A stretch of 64,000 bases of DNA, taken from an uncultured Lachnospiraceae bacterium. GTDB lineage: Bacteria; Bacillota; Clostridia; Lachnospirales; Lachnospiraceae. The first letter of the stretch is position 1. Each line of letters begins with the position of its first letter. The translations under genes and the position numbers were made by a program. This document shows, one piece after another, positions 43,633 through 51,339 of this stretch. Location: the NCBI GenBank assembly GCA_900315495.1, contig OMZJ01000008.1:107738-171737 (forward strand), given 5' to 3'. The notes beneath the pieces were generated by a model. It worked only from the letters and a program-made list of their open reading frames with translations, searched no databases and was not told the DNA's origin.

Positions 43633-43784
43633 TCCGGATACGGCGCCCCTGCCTTGGGCGAAAAGATTTCTGACCGACGGGAGTACGGCAAGGCAGCCGT
43701 CCGGTGCAGAAAACCGGATACAGTGATTCATCTGTGCCGCAGCGGCGCGGCGGGAGGCAGGAAGCCGGAAAGGAGGCAGAAGAG

Positions 43785-45122
43785 ATGACGGGAGCAATCA
43801 CCCTGATCGGAAAGTACCTGATGATCGTCCTGATGATTCTGTACACGATCGGCGCGTTCCGGGTGTTGAGAGTGCGAAGATACCGGGCAATGCAGGGGCG
43901 CTGCATCGCGCTGAACGTGATCACGATCCTTCTGCACGGGACCGCGTTTCTCATTATCTTTGCGAATGAGAGAGATCTGACGGACATCCTGTTCTATCTG
44001 GCTCAGGCGGTCTTCCTGGTGGCGGGGCTGGCCATTTACCGGGCGGTCTATCCGAAATCCAATCCGGCCATCCAGAGCCACATGATGCTGTTTCTGTCGA
44101 TCGGCTTCATCATGCTCACGCGGCTGGATCGGGATCTGGCCTACCGGCAGTTTGCGGTAGTCTGCGCGTCCTACCTGGTGGCGCTGATCGTGCCCCGGAT
44201 GTTCGCAAAGCTGAAAGCCGCCCGGGTTTGGGCCGGAATCACCGGCGTGGTGGGCCTTCTGCTCCTCGGCCTGGTCCTTCTGGTCGGGCGTGCGACCGGC
44301 GGTGCTTATCTGACGATCCGGATCACGAACGGCATTTCCTTTCAGCCATCGGAATTCGTCAAGATCAGCTTTGTCCTGCTGATTGCCGTCCTTTTCCGGG
44401 AGAGACATGACTGGAAACGTGTTCTGTTTGCCGGGCTGATCACGATGGCGCACGTCGGCGTTCTGGTTCTCTGCCGCGATCTCGGTGCGGCGGCGATCTA
44501 TGCGGCGGCCTTCCTGATGATGCTCTATGTGTCCGTCCGGAAGCCTCTGACCCTGGCGGCCGGCTTCGGTGCGGCGTTTGCGGCCCTGGCGGCGGCCTAC
44601 AAGTTGTTTGCCCATGTGCGGAACCGCTTCGCGGCCTGGCGCAATCCCTGGTCCATTTACCAGACCGGGGGATACCAGATCGCGAACTCCCTGTTCGGCA
44701 TTTCCACCGGCGGATGGTTCGGCCTCGGCCTGTACCACGGCCAGCCGAAAAAAATTCCGGTCGTTGTCTCCGATATGATTTTTTCTGCGATCTGTGAGGA
44801 GATGGGCGGAATCATCGGGATCTGCATGATCCTGATCTGCCTGGCCTGCCTGCTCATGTTCATTCATGTCTGCACGGACCTGTATCTTCCGTTCTACCGG
44901 CTCACCGGCGTCGGCCTCTTGACCATCTATGGCGTCCAGGTCATTCTGAATATTGGCGGTGCGGTCAAGATGATTCCGTCCACTGGCGTGACGATTCCCT
45001 TTGTCAGCTACGGGATCAACTCCGTGCTCAGCACATTCATCCTGTTCGGAATCATTCAGGAACTGTACATCAAGCAGCAGACGGAACTGGAGAGAAAGGA
45101 GGAGATGCTTCGTGAAGGCTAG
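43785..45122 (+). CDS. FtsW/RodA/SpoVE-family peptidoglycan glycosyltransferase
   Basis: SEDS-family lipid II polymerase, 445 residues with about ten to twelve membrane helices. Signature blocks are ISFQPSEFVKISFVLLIAVLF (PSE motif), RDLGAAAIY (DLG motif) and the late PSTGVTIPFVSYGINSV, where the family usually has P-TG-LPF-SYGGSS. ATG 43785 was chosen because the first helix begins there, with GAGGCAGAAGAG before it. It overlaps the penicillin-binding protein gene by 11 bp, forming a polymerase/transpeptidase pair as in FtsW-FtsI or RodA-PbpA. Whether it acts in division, elongation or sporulation cannot be told. Confidence 0.93.
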   Translation: MTGAITLIGKYLMIVLMILYTIGAFRVLRVRRYRAMQGRCIALNVITILLHGTAFLIIFANERDLTDILFYLAQAVFLVAGLAIYRAVYPKSNPAIQSHMMLFLSIGFIMLTRLDRDLAYRQFAVVCASYLVALIVPRMFAKLKAARVWAGITGVVGLLLLGLVLLVGRATGGAYLTIRITNGISFQPSEFVKISFVLLIAVLFRERHDWKRVLFAGLITMAHVGVLVLCRDLGAAAIYAAAFLMMLYVSVRKPLTLAAGFGAAFAALAAAYKLFAHVRNRFAAWRNPWSIYQTGGYQIANSLFGISTGGWFGLGLYHGQPKKIPVVVSDMIFSAICEEMGGIIGICMILICLACLLMFIHVCTDLYLPFYRLTGVGLLTIYGVQVILNIGGAVKMIPSTGVTIPFVSYGINSVLSTFILFGIIQELYIKQQTELERKEEMLREG

Positions 45123-46668
45123 GATGCCGTCGAACCGGAAAGGGCTGCCCGAAGACCGGAGGAGCACCGGAGAGTCCGTCCCGGAGAAAAGAACACAGGC
45201 GCGCCGTGGGATTCATGACCCGCTGGGGAAAACGCCGGCCCGCGGCCGGGAGGCAGCGGTGGCCGGATGGATCATTCTGGCCATGTTCGCGGCCCTTCTG
45301 GCCTACTTTGTCTGGTTTGAGGCGGTCGGCCGGGAATCCGTCCTGGTCAATCCGCTGAACAACCGCACGTCGAACATGGAGCAGACCGTGGTCAAGGGCA
45401 GCATTGTCTCCTCCGACGGGGTGAATCTGGCGGTGACGCAAAACGCGGAGGACGGGTCGGAATACCGGTACTATCCGTTCCCGGAGCTCTTCTGCCACAC
45501 CATCGGCTATGCGCCCCTCGGCGGGGCCGGCCTGGAGAGCTCTCAGAAAATCCTGATGCTGACCTCCCACATCTCTGTTCTGGAGCAGCTCCGGAATGAG
45601 TTTCTGCACATCAAGTCGCCGGGAGACACCCTGCACGTCACCCTCAATGATCAGCTGCAGCAGTACTGCAGCGATCTCCTGGCCGGGCGGAACGGCGCGA
45701 TCATTGCCTCCGACCCGAAGACCGGAAAAATCCTGGCCATGGTCTCGAATCCCGGGTTCAATCCCTCCACCATCGAGGAGGACTGGAGCAGCCTGATCTC
45801 GTCGGACAATACCTCCGGAAATCTGATCAACCGCGGATCACAGGGGCTCTATCCGCCGGGATCCACGTTCAAGGTGATCACGCTGCTGGAGTATATCCGG
45901 GAGAATCCGGATACCTGGCAGGATTTCTCCTATACCTGCAACGGCGTATTCACATACGGGGACTATGCGGTTTCCTGCCATGAGGGACATGCCCACGGGA
46001 CCGTCGACATCTATGAGGCGATGGAACAGTCCTGCAACGGCGCCTTCATCACCATGGGAATGACGCTGGATCCGGACAAGTGGGAGCAGCTGGCCCGTGA
46101 TTTCGGATATAACCAGAAATTTGACCTGGATGTAGCGTCCAGCCAGAGCAGTTTCTCCATCGGCGAGGATTCCAGCGACTGGGATTTCATCCAGGAAGCC
46201 ATCGGACAGGGAACCACCGTCGCTACGCCGCTTCTGAATCTGTGCATCTATTCGGCCATCGCCAACGGCGGCGTCATGATGAAACCCTATCTGGTGGATT
46301 ATTACACCAATGCGGACGGGCGGGAGATCCGGCGCACCCAGCCGTCGGTCCTTCTCAACTGCATCTCAAAGTCGGATGCGGATCTTCTGGTCGATTTCTG
46401 CACGAAGGTCGTCAGCAGCGGATCCGGCTATCAGGCAGCCGCCAACTGGTGCCAGTCCGCGGGAAAAACCGGCTCCGCGCAGTTCAGCAGCACGGCAGGC
46501 CTGTATCACGCGTGGTTTGTGGGATTCGCACCGGCGGAGGATCCGGAGATCGCGGTCAGCGTCCTGGTCGAGCAGGGCGGCGCCGGCGGGGAAGTCGCCG
46601 CGCCGATCGCGGGCAGCATCTTCAATAAATACAATGAACTGAAGACCGCCGGTCTGATCGGGGAATGA
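45112..46668 (+). CDS. Penicillin-binding protein transpeptidase (PbpA-like class B)
   Basis: Cross-links peptidoglycan with the SEDS polymerase encoded just upstream. It has 518 residues. One N-terminal helix (about 48-68, WIILAMFAALLAYFVWF) follows a basic cytoplasmic tail. A short pedestal region comes next, with the transpeptidase domain from about 180. The active-site motifs are STFK (Ser251, Lys254), SCN (307-309) and KTGS (452-455), all intact. The start is GTG 45112: AGGAGGAG is 8 bases upstream, and it overlaps the upstream gene by 11 bp. The small pedestal and the pairing resemble actinobacterial PbpA. Confidence 0.93.
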   Translation: MKARMPSNRKGLPEDRRSTGESVPEKRTQARRGIHDPLGKTPARGREAAVAGWIILAMFAALLAYFVWFEAVGRESVLVNPLNNRTSNMEQTVVKGSIVSSDGVNLAVTQNAEDGSEYRYYPFPELFCHTIGYAPLGGAGLESSQKILMLTSHISVLEQLRNEFLHIKSPGDTLHVTLNDQLQQYCSDLLAGRNGAIIASDPKTGKILAMVSNPGFNPSTIEEDWSSLISSDNTSGNLINRGSQGLYPPGSTFKVITLLEYIRENPDTWQDFSYTCNGVFTYGDYAVSCHEGHAHGTVDIYEAMEQSCNGAFITMGMTLDPDKWEQLARDFGYNQKFDLDVASSQSSFSIGEDSSDWDFIQEAIGQGTTVATPLLNLCIYSAIANGGVMMKPYLVDYYTNADGREIRRTQPSVLLNCISKSDADLLVDFCTKVVSSGSGYQAAANWCQSAGKTGSAQFSSTAGLYHAWFVGFAPAEDPEIAVSVLVEQGGAGGEVAAPIAGSIFNKYNELKTAGLIGE

Positions 46669-46703
46669 CGAAAAGCGCCGGCCGGGTTCAGGAAAGAACT
46701 TCG

Positions 46704-46796
46704 GACAGAATTTCAAATCAAATTCGACAGATTGAATCCGGAGACCGAGAACAGATCAATATAATCTGACAGATAAAATACCGGACAGATTTTGTC
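46704..46796 (+). repeat. four GACAGA elements in an AT-rich intergenic stretch
   Basis: GACAGA occurs at 46704, 46726, 46768 and 46784, the last inside the dyad GACAGATTTTGTC (46784-46796). The stretch is distinctly AT-rich and lies just upstream of the NUDIX gene promoter, so it could be a regulatory region. No known operator is recognised. Confidence 0.4.
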
Positions 46797-46824
46797 AGCA
46801 ATTTAATCAACCGAAGAACGATTG

Positions 46825-46853
46825 TTGAAAGGTATCCCCCGCAGATGTATACT
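46825..46853 (+). promoter_or_regulatory. promoter of the NUDIX-hisA unit
   Basis: TTGAAA (46825-46830), 17 bp, TATACT (46848-46853), 31 bp before ATG 46885. Confidence 0.75.
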
Positions 46854-46884
46854 AACTGCAGCAAAAGGACGGGAGGCTGCTGCG

Positions 46885-47361
46885 ATGATTCAGGCGACGA
46901 GCTGCGGGGGAATCGTTATCTGCCGCGGGAAAATACTGGTATTGTACAAGAATGTCCGAAACCGATATGACGGCTGGGTGCTCCCCAAAGGGACGGTGGA
47001 AACCGGGGAGACCCACGAGCAGACCGCGCTCCGCGAAGTGTATGAGGAGGGGAGTGTGCGGGCACAATTGGTGCAGTACGTCGGAGAAAGTCAGTACAGC
47101 TTCCGCGCGCCTGCCGGAATCGTCAGCAAAACGGTGTACTGGTATCTGATGACGGCAAAGAATTGCAGCAGCCGGCCGCAGAAGGAAGAGTTTTTTACGG
47201 ACTCCGGGTACTACAAGTACAACGAGGCCTGGCATCTCCTGAAATATAGCAACGAGCGGCAGATCCTGACCCGGGCGTACAGCCTGTATCTCAGCCTGTC
47301 CCGGCAGGGGAAAATCGGCCGCGGATCCGATGCAGACCCCGGTCAGAATACAGCTTCCTGA
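46885..47361 (+). CDS. NUDIX hydrolase
   Basis: A 158-residue NUDIX-fold pyrophosphohydrolase; the substrate is unknown. The NUDIX box is GTVETGETHEQTALREVYEE followed by GSV, with all catalytic Glu residues in place. The N-terminus (SCGGIVICRGKILVLYKN) and WVLPKG resemble Ap4A hydrolase or MutT-like subgroups. ATG 46885 follows GGGAGG at 46871-46876. The in-frame ATG upstream lies in the promoter. It is 11 bp before hisA. Confidence 0.93.
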   Translation: MIQATSCGGIVICRGKILVLYKNVRNRYDGWVLPKGTVETGETHEQTALREVYEEGSVRAQLVQYVGESQYSFRAPAGIVSKTVYWYLMTAKNCSSRPQKEEFFTDSGYYKYNEAWHLLKYSNERQILTRAYSLYLSLSRQGKIGRGSDADPGQNTAS

Positions 47362-47372
47362 AGGAGGAAACG

Positions 47373-48158
47373 ATGAAGTTTCGGCCATGCATTGATCTTC
47401 ACAACGGACGTGTCAAGCAGATCGTCGGCAGCTCTCTCCGGGATGAGGGAGACCGCGCGGCTGAAAATTTCGTTTCCGACAAAAACGCCGCCTGGTATGC
47501 GGAAAAATACCGCGCGGACGGTCTGGCCGGCGGTCATGTGATTCTCCTGAACAGCCGGGAGTCCGCGGAATATGCGTCCACCCTGTCGGAAGCACTCGCG
47601 GCGCTGGCTGCGTGGCCGGGCGGGATGCAGGCGGGCGGCGGGATCCGCCCGGACAATGCCGGGCAGTTCCTGAAGGCCGGGGCGTCCCGGGTGATTGTCA
47701 CATCGTACGTGTTTCCGGAGGGAGAATTGTCGTCGGACCGGCTTCGGGAAATGTGCCGGGCGGTGGGCAGGGAGCATCTCACACTGGACCTGTCCTGCCG
47801 GCGCAGGGACGGCAGATTCTGGATCGTCACCGACCGCTGGCAGAAGTTCAGCCGGGAGACCGTGAATGTGCGGCTCCTGGAAAATCTGTCCGAATACTGC
47901 AGTGAGTTTCTGATTCACGGCGTAGATTCGGAGGGAAAGCGGCAGGGTGTGGAGACGGATCTTCTGGCCCTTCTGGGAGAGTATGAGGGCCTTCCGGTGA
48001 CGTATGCGGGCGGTGTCCGGTCTTTGTCGGACTGTGAAACCATCCGGCGGCTCGGAAAGGGGAAGATCGACTTCACCGTCGGAAGCGCGCTGGATCTGTT
48101 CGGCGGCAGTCTGCCCTATGAGGAACTCAAAGCGCGGTACGGCGTGCATGCGGCTTAG
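47373..48158 (+). CDS. hisA: HisA, eukaryotic-type ProFAR isomerase
   Basis: Isomerase for the fourth step of histidine biosynthesis, TIM-barrel, 261 residues. The sequence follows the eukaryotic HIS6-like subgroup rather than bacterial HisA: it opens FRPCIDLHNGRVKQIVGSSL, has GGHVILLN, then QAGGGIRPDNA, LIHGVDSEGKRQGVE and VTYAGGVRSLSDCETIRRLG. The conserved catalytic acids (Asp8, and the Asp in HGVDSEG) are present. AAGGAGGAAACG is the ribosome binding site. No other his gene is in the window; it is paired with a NUDIX gene. Subgroup assignment is from memory of the family. Confidence 0.88.
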   Translation: MKFRPCIDLHNGRVKQIVGSSLRDEGDRAAENFVSDKNAAWYAEKYRADGLAGGHVILLNSRESAEYASTLSEALAALAAWPGGMQAGGGIRPDNAGQFLKAGASRVIVTSYVFPEGELSSDRLREMCRAVGREHLTLDLSCRRRDGRFWIVTDRWQKFSRETVNVRLLENLSEYCSEFLIHGVDSEGKRQGVETDLLALLGEYEGLPVTYAGGVRSLSDCETIRRLGKGKIDFTVGSALDLFGGSLPYEELKARYGVHAA

Positions 48159-48187
48159 GAGGACGGGGAATCCGCCGAACAAAGCGG

Positions 48188-48216
48188 TTGAATTCGTCGG
48201 CAGTCTGTGATATGAT
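48188..48216 (+). promoter_or_regulatory. promoter of tRNA-Leu
   Basis: TTGAAT (48188-48193), 17 bp, TATGAT (48211-48216), about 85 bp before the tRNA. Confidence 0.7.
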
Positions 48217-48299
48217 AACGGAAGCTTGAAATCTGCCGGTCAGGAGAGAGTTCAGAAGCTCTTCTGCCGGACAGGAGAAAGATTCTCAGCTGTGTTTCT

Positions 48300-48382
48300 G
48301 CCGGTGTGTCGGAATGGCAGACGAGACAGACTCAAAATCTGTTATCCGCAAGGGTGTGTGGGTTCGAGTCCCACTACCGGCA
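48300..48382 (+). tRNA. tRNA-Leu (anticodon CAA)
   Basis: An 83-nt class II tRNA. The acceptor stem GCCGGTG (48300-48306) pairs with TACCGGC (48375-48381), with discriminator A at 48382. The anticodon loop CTCAAAA gives CAA at 48333-48335. A long variable arm GTTATCCGCAAGGGTGTG and the T-arm GGGTTCGAGTCCC follow. CCA is not encoded (CGA follows). Confidence 0.96.
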
Positions 48383-48387
48383 CGAAT

Positions 48388-48434
48388 AAATCCTCGGAAA
48401 CCCGCAGAAAAAGCGGCTTTCCGGGGATTTTTCA
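48388..48434 (+). terminator. terminator of tRNA-Leu
   Basis: AAATCCTCGGAAA (48388-48400) pairs with TTTCCGGGGATTT (48418-48430), extended by a CCGC/GCGG inner stem, with T's to 48432. Confidence 0.85.
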
Positions 48435-48490
48435 TGCACGCGGCAGAACAAAAGGGAAGGCATCCGGCAATCCGGTCAAAGGAAAGGTAC

Positions 48491-48519
48491 TTGGCAATCA
48501 GGTAAAATTGTAGTAAGAT
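48491..48519 (+). promoter_or_regulatory. promoter of upp
   Basis: TTGGCA (48491-48496), 17 bp, TAAGAT (48514-48519). It implies an untranslated leader of roughly 205 nt before upp (48527-48733). The leader contains several GC-rich short inverted repeats but nothing I can assign to a known riboswitch or a terminator. Confidence 0.6.
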
Positions 48520-48733
48520 TTGTAAAGTTTATCGAAAGCACATAGACGGGATGCAGTGCCTGCCGGCAACCCGCCTCTTTTCGGCTGCCGCAGAAGTACA
48601 GTACCTTTCGGATCACAGGACAGGCAGAAGGAGACTTGTTCCATCGTTTTTCGCTGCGAAGCGGGCGGACACTGCCGCACCGCAGAGCCATGCAGGAATC
48701 AGACAGATCATTCAAGAATCAAGGAGGGCAGGA

Positions 48734-49378
48734 ATGAATTACAAAGATTATCCCAATGTATTTGTCAACACGCACCCGCTGGTGCAGCACAAGATTTCCC
48801 TGCTGCGCGACAAGAACACCGGCACCAACGAATTCCGGAGCATCACGGAAGAGATCGCGATGCTGATGGGATATGAGGCCCTGAGCGATCTTCCGCTGGA
48901 GGAAGTCGAGGTGGAGACGCCGATCGAAAAGTGCAGAACACCGATGATTGCCGGAAAGAAGCTTGCCATCGTCCCGATTCTGCGCGCCGGACTGGGCATG
49001 GTGTCCGGACTCACCGCACTGGTCCCGACGGCGAAGATCGGCCATATCGGGCTGTACCGCGACGAAAAGACCCATCTGCCCCACGAGTATTACTGCAAGC
49101 TGCCCTCCCCGATTGACCAGCGCACGATCGTCGTCTGCGATCCGATGCTCGCTACCGGCGGATCCGCCACCGCAGCCGTCAACTTCATCAAGCAGCACGG
49201 CGGAAAGCACATCAAATTCATGTGCATCATCGCAGCGCCGGTCGGCATCGAGGCGCTGATGAGTGCACATCCGGATATTTCCCTTTACATCGGCCATGTG
49301 GACAGAGAGCTGAACGAAAATGCGTATATCTGCCCGGGTCTGGGCGATGCCGGGGACCGCATCTTCGGAACAAAGTAA
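48734..49378 (+). CDS. upp: Uracil phosphoribosyltransferase
   Basis: Pyrimidine salvage enzyme making UMP from uracil and PRPP. It has 214 residues, slightly longer than the usual ~209. Visible motifs are [40 protein letters not shown], the PRPP-binding loop [15 protein letters not shown], and the uracil-binding C-terminus [20 protein letters not shown] 48734 follows AAGGAGGGCAGGA. The gene is monocistronic between its promoter and terminator. Confidence 0.97.
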   Translation: MNYKDYPNVFVNTHPLVQHKISLLRDKNTGTNEFRSITEEIAMLMGYEALSDLPLEEVEVETPIEKCRTPMIAGKKLAIVPILRAGLGMVSGLTALVPTAKIGHIGLYRDEKTHLPHEYYCKLPSPIDQRTIVVCDPMLATGGSATAAVNFIKQHGGKHIKFMCIIAAPVGIEALMSAHPDISLYIGHVDRELNENAYICPGLGDAGDRIFGTK

Positions 49379-49382
49379 TCAC

Positions 49383-49411
49383 AAAAAAGGCTGCCCATGG
49401 CAGCCTTTTTT
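49383..49411 (+). terminator. terminator after upp
   Basis: A 13-bp perfect stem AAAAAAGGCTGCC / GGCAGCCTTTTTT around CAT. Its symmetry also allows activity on the other strand. Confidence 0.93.
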
Positions 49412-49561
49412 GATGCATTCCCGAAAATTTCCGCGGGCGGCGTTCCGGGATGTTTTTTCTTCCGATCGGAAGTCCTCTGCCAGGACTTCCTCCCCTCTGA
49501 TCGCAATGATTTTTCTTCTGACGCTGCCGGCGGGAGATTTTCGGCCACGCCGGGCCGGCAG

Positions 49562-49590
49562 TTCACAGATTCCTGTTTTTATGCTAAAAT
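49562..49590 (+). promoter_or_regulatory. promoter of the ATP-grasp gene
   Basis: TTCACA (49562-49567), 17 bp, TAAAAT (49585-49590). Confidence 0.6.
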
Positions 49591-49612
49591 GAAGTTCCTT
49601 GGCAGGGGCATA

Positions 49613-49779
49613 TTCCGGTGTCTGCCGTCTGTACGGACGGGAGACACCGGAACCTTGAAATGCGTGCGGGCTGCGTACGCAGCGGTACTGCCTGCAATTT
49701 TTCCCGGAATGGGATTCATTCCAAAAACCACTCCGGAATATGCACCGCCGCGCCCTCCGGCGCGGAATGGAGAGTGTCA
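49613..49779 (+). promoter_or_regulatory. structured leader of the ATP-grasp gene
   Basis: A long hairpin spans 49613-49652: TTCCGGTGTCT pairs with AGACACCGGAA, continued by CCGTC/GACGG. A second hairpin, CCGCGCC/GGCGCGG (about 49747-49764), ends just before the GGAGAG ribosome binding site. The region 49412-49561 upstream holds nothing I recognise. Together this could be a cis-regulatory leader; no known class is recognised. Confidence 0.45.
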
Positions 49780-50973
49780 ATGAATTTTATTTTTATTTCG
49801 CCGATGTTTCCGTCCAACTACCAGAATTTCTGCAAGGCGCTGAAGGCAAACGGCGCCAATGTGCTCGGCATCGGGGATGTGGCCTACGACACGCTGACGT
49901 GGGAATTGAAACAGGCGCTGACAGAGTACTATCGGGTGGACAGCATGGAAAATTATGATTCCATGCTCCGTGCGGTCGCCTATTTTACCTTCCGATACGG
50001 AAAAATCGACTGGATCGAGAGCAACAACGAGTACTGGCTGGACACGGATGCGCGCCTTCGGACGGACTTCAATGTTTCCACCGGCACCCATATCGACCAG
50101 ATGCTCCGCTGGCAGTCCAAGTCGGAGATGAAGAAATATTACCAGGCGGCGGGCATCCCGGCTGCGCCCTGCACGCCTGCGGAAGATTATGACCAGAGCC
50201 TGGCCTTCATCCAGAAATACGGCTGGCCGGTCATCGTCAAGCCGGATCACGGCGTGGGAGCCAACAAGACATGGCGCCTGAACAGCCGGAAGGAATTTGA
50301 TTATTTCTGGGCGACCCATCCGAAAAACATTTCCTTTATCATCGAGCCCTATGTGGACGGAACCATCTGCTCGTACGACGCGATCATCAACAGCAGGGGC
50401 GAGCCGCTGTTCGAGAGCGGAAACGTGACGCCGGTGGATATCATGGATGCCGTCGTCCGGCATAAGAACGTCTACTACTACATCGTGAAGGATCTCGCCA
50501 CGGACATCCGGAGCGCCGGGCGCCGGCTGGTCCGCTCGTTCGGGGTCCAGAGCCGTTTTATCCACTGCGAGTTTTTCCGCCTGAACCGGGATATCCCGTG
50601 GCTGGGGCCGAAGGGATCCATTGCCGGTCTGGAGGCCAATCTGCGGCCCAGCGGCGGATATACGACGGACATGCTCAATTTCGCAAACAGCACGGATGTC
50701 TACCGGATTTGGGCGGAGATGATCTGCGCAGACCGCCGGATCACGCCGGAGAGCCGGCAGCATTATTACTGTGTCTACATCGGGCGGAGAGACGGGATTG
50801 CCTTTACGCATTCCAACAGTGAGGTGCTGTCGCGCTACCGCGCCAGCATCACGATGAGCGACCGCATGCCGGATGTACTTGCCGTGGGAATGGGCAATCA
50901 GATGTACATCGCGAAATTTGCGGAGAAAACCGAGATGGATACCTTCGTCCGGTATGTCCTGGAAGAAGACTGA
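49780..50973 (+). CDS. ATP-grasp domain protein, function unknown
   Basis: A 397-residue ATP-grasp enzyme; such proteins ligate a carboxylate to an amine or thiol through an acyl phosphate. The N-terminus (FIFISPMFPSNYQNFCKALK) is a Rossmann-like pre-ATP domain. ATP-binding blocks are YGWPVIVKPDHGVGANKTWR (about 148-167) and FIIEPYVDGTICSYDAII. The metal-site region is GLEANLRPSGGYTTDMLNFA, with Glu and Asn. ATG 49780 follows GGAGAGTGTC. There are no neighbouring peptide or amino-acid genes that suggest a substrate. The longer in-frame start at 49618 would overlap the leader hairpin. Confidence 0.87.
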   Translation: MNFIFISPMFPSNYQNFCKALKANGANVLGIGDVAYDTLTWELKQALTEYYRVDSMENYDSMLRAVAYFTFRYGKIDWIESNNEYWLDTDARLRTDFNVSTGTHIDQMLRWQSKSEMKKYYQAAGIPAAPCTPAEDYDQSLAFIQKYGWPVIVKPDHGVGANKTWRLNSRKEFDYFWATHPKNISFIIEPYVDGTICSYDAIINSRGEPLFESGNVTPVDIMDAVVRHKNVYYYIVKDLATDIRSAGRRLVRSFGVQSRFIHCEFFRLNRDIPWLGPKGSIAGLEANLRPSGGYTTDMLNFANSTDVYRIWAEMICADRRITPESRQHYYCVYIGRRDGIAFTHSNSEVLSRYRASITMSDRMPDVLAVGMGNQMYIAKFAEKTEMDTFVRYVLEED

Positions 50974-50984
50974 CAGGCGGATGC

Positions 50985-51326
50985 ATGGATTGTAAAGACG
51001 CACTCTCCAGAATCCGCCCCTTCCTCGAGGGGACGATGACCTACGCAGAGGAAGAAGAATTTCTCAAGCACATCCGTTCCTGTGCCTCCTGCCGGGAGGA
51101 GCTGGAAATTTACTTCACCGTGGAAAAGGCGGTGGAAAATCTGGACGCGGATTACGGCGCAAAATCCTTCAGCCTCCGGCGCGAATTCGCGGAGGAGCTC
51201 CGGCGCCGTGAGGCGGAAATTCAGCGCCATAACCGGATCCGGCAGCTCCGGGATCTGATTCTGACACTTGCCTTTACGGGGATTGTGGTTTCCATGGTGA
51301 TCGCAATCCGCTTTCTGTATTTCTGA
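50985..51326 (+). CDS. zf-HC2 single-pass membrane protein (anti-sigma-like)
   Basis: A 113-residue protein with an N-terminal putative zinc-finger (zf-HC2) of the anti-sigma-factor kind: Cys3, then HIRSCASCREE, giving the His-x3-Cys-x2-Cys pattern. A charged helical linker follows (about 55-88), then a single C-terminal membrane helix (about 89-111, LILTLAFTGIVVSMVIAIRF). No sigma-factor gene is adjacent; polA follows 13 bp later. It may anchor or regulate a partner at the membrane. The function is uncertain. Confidence 0.78.
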   Translation: MDCKDALSRIRPFLEGTMTYAEEEEFLKHIRSCASCREELEIYFTVEKAVENLDADYGAKSFSLRREFAEELRRREAEIQRHNRIRQLRDLILTLAFTGIVVSMVIAIRFLYF

Positions 51327-51339
51327 TGAAGGAGCAGGG

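Noticed and set aside
48520..48733. upp leader as a cobalamin-type riboswitch or SRP RNA
   Set aside because: Short resemblances (GGCAGAAGGAGACTTG and similar) do not extend to the conserved cores of those RNAs.
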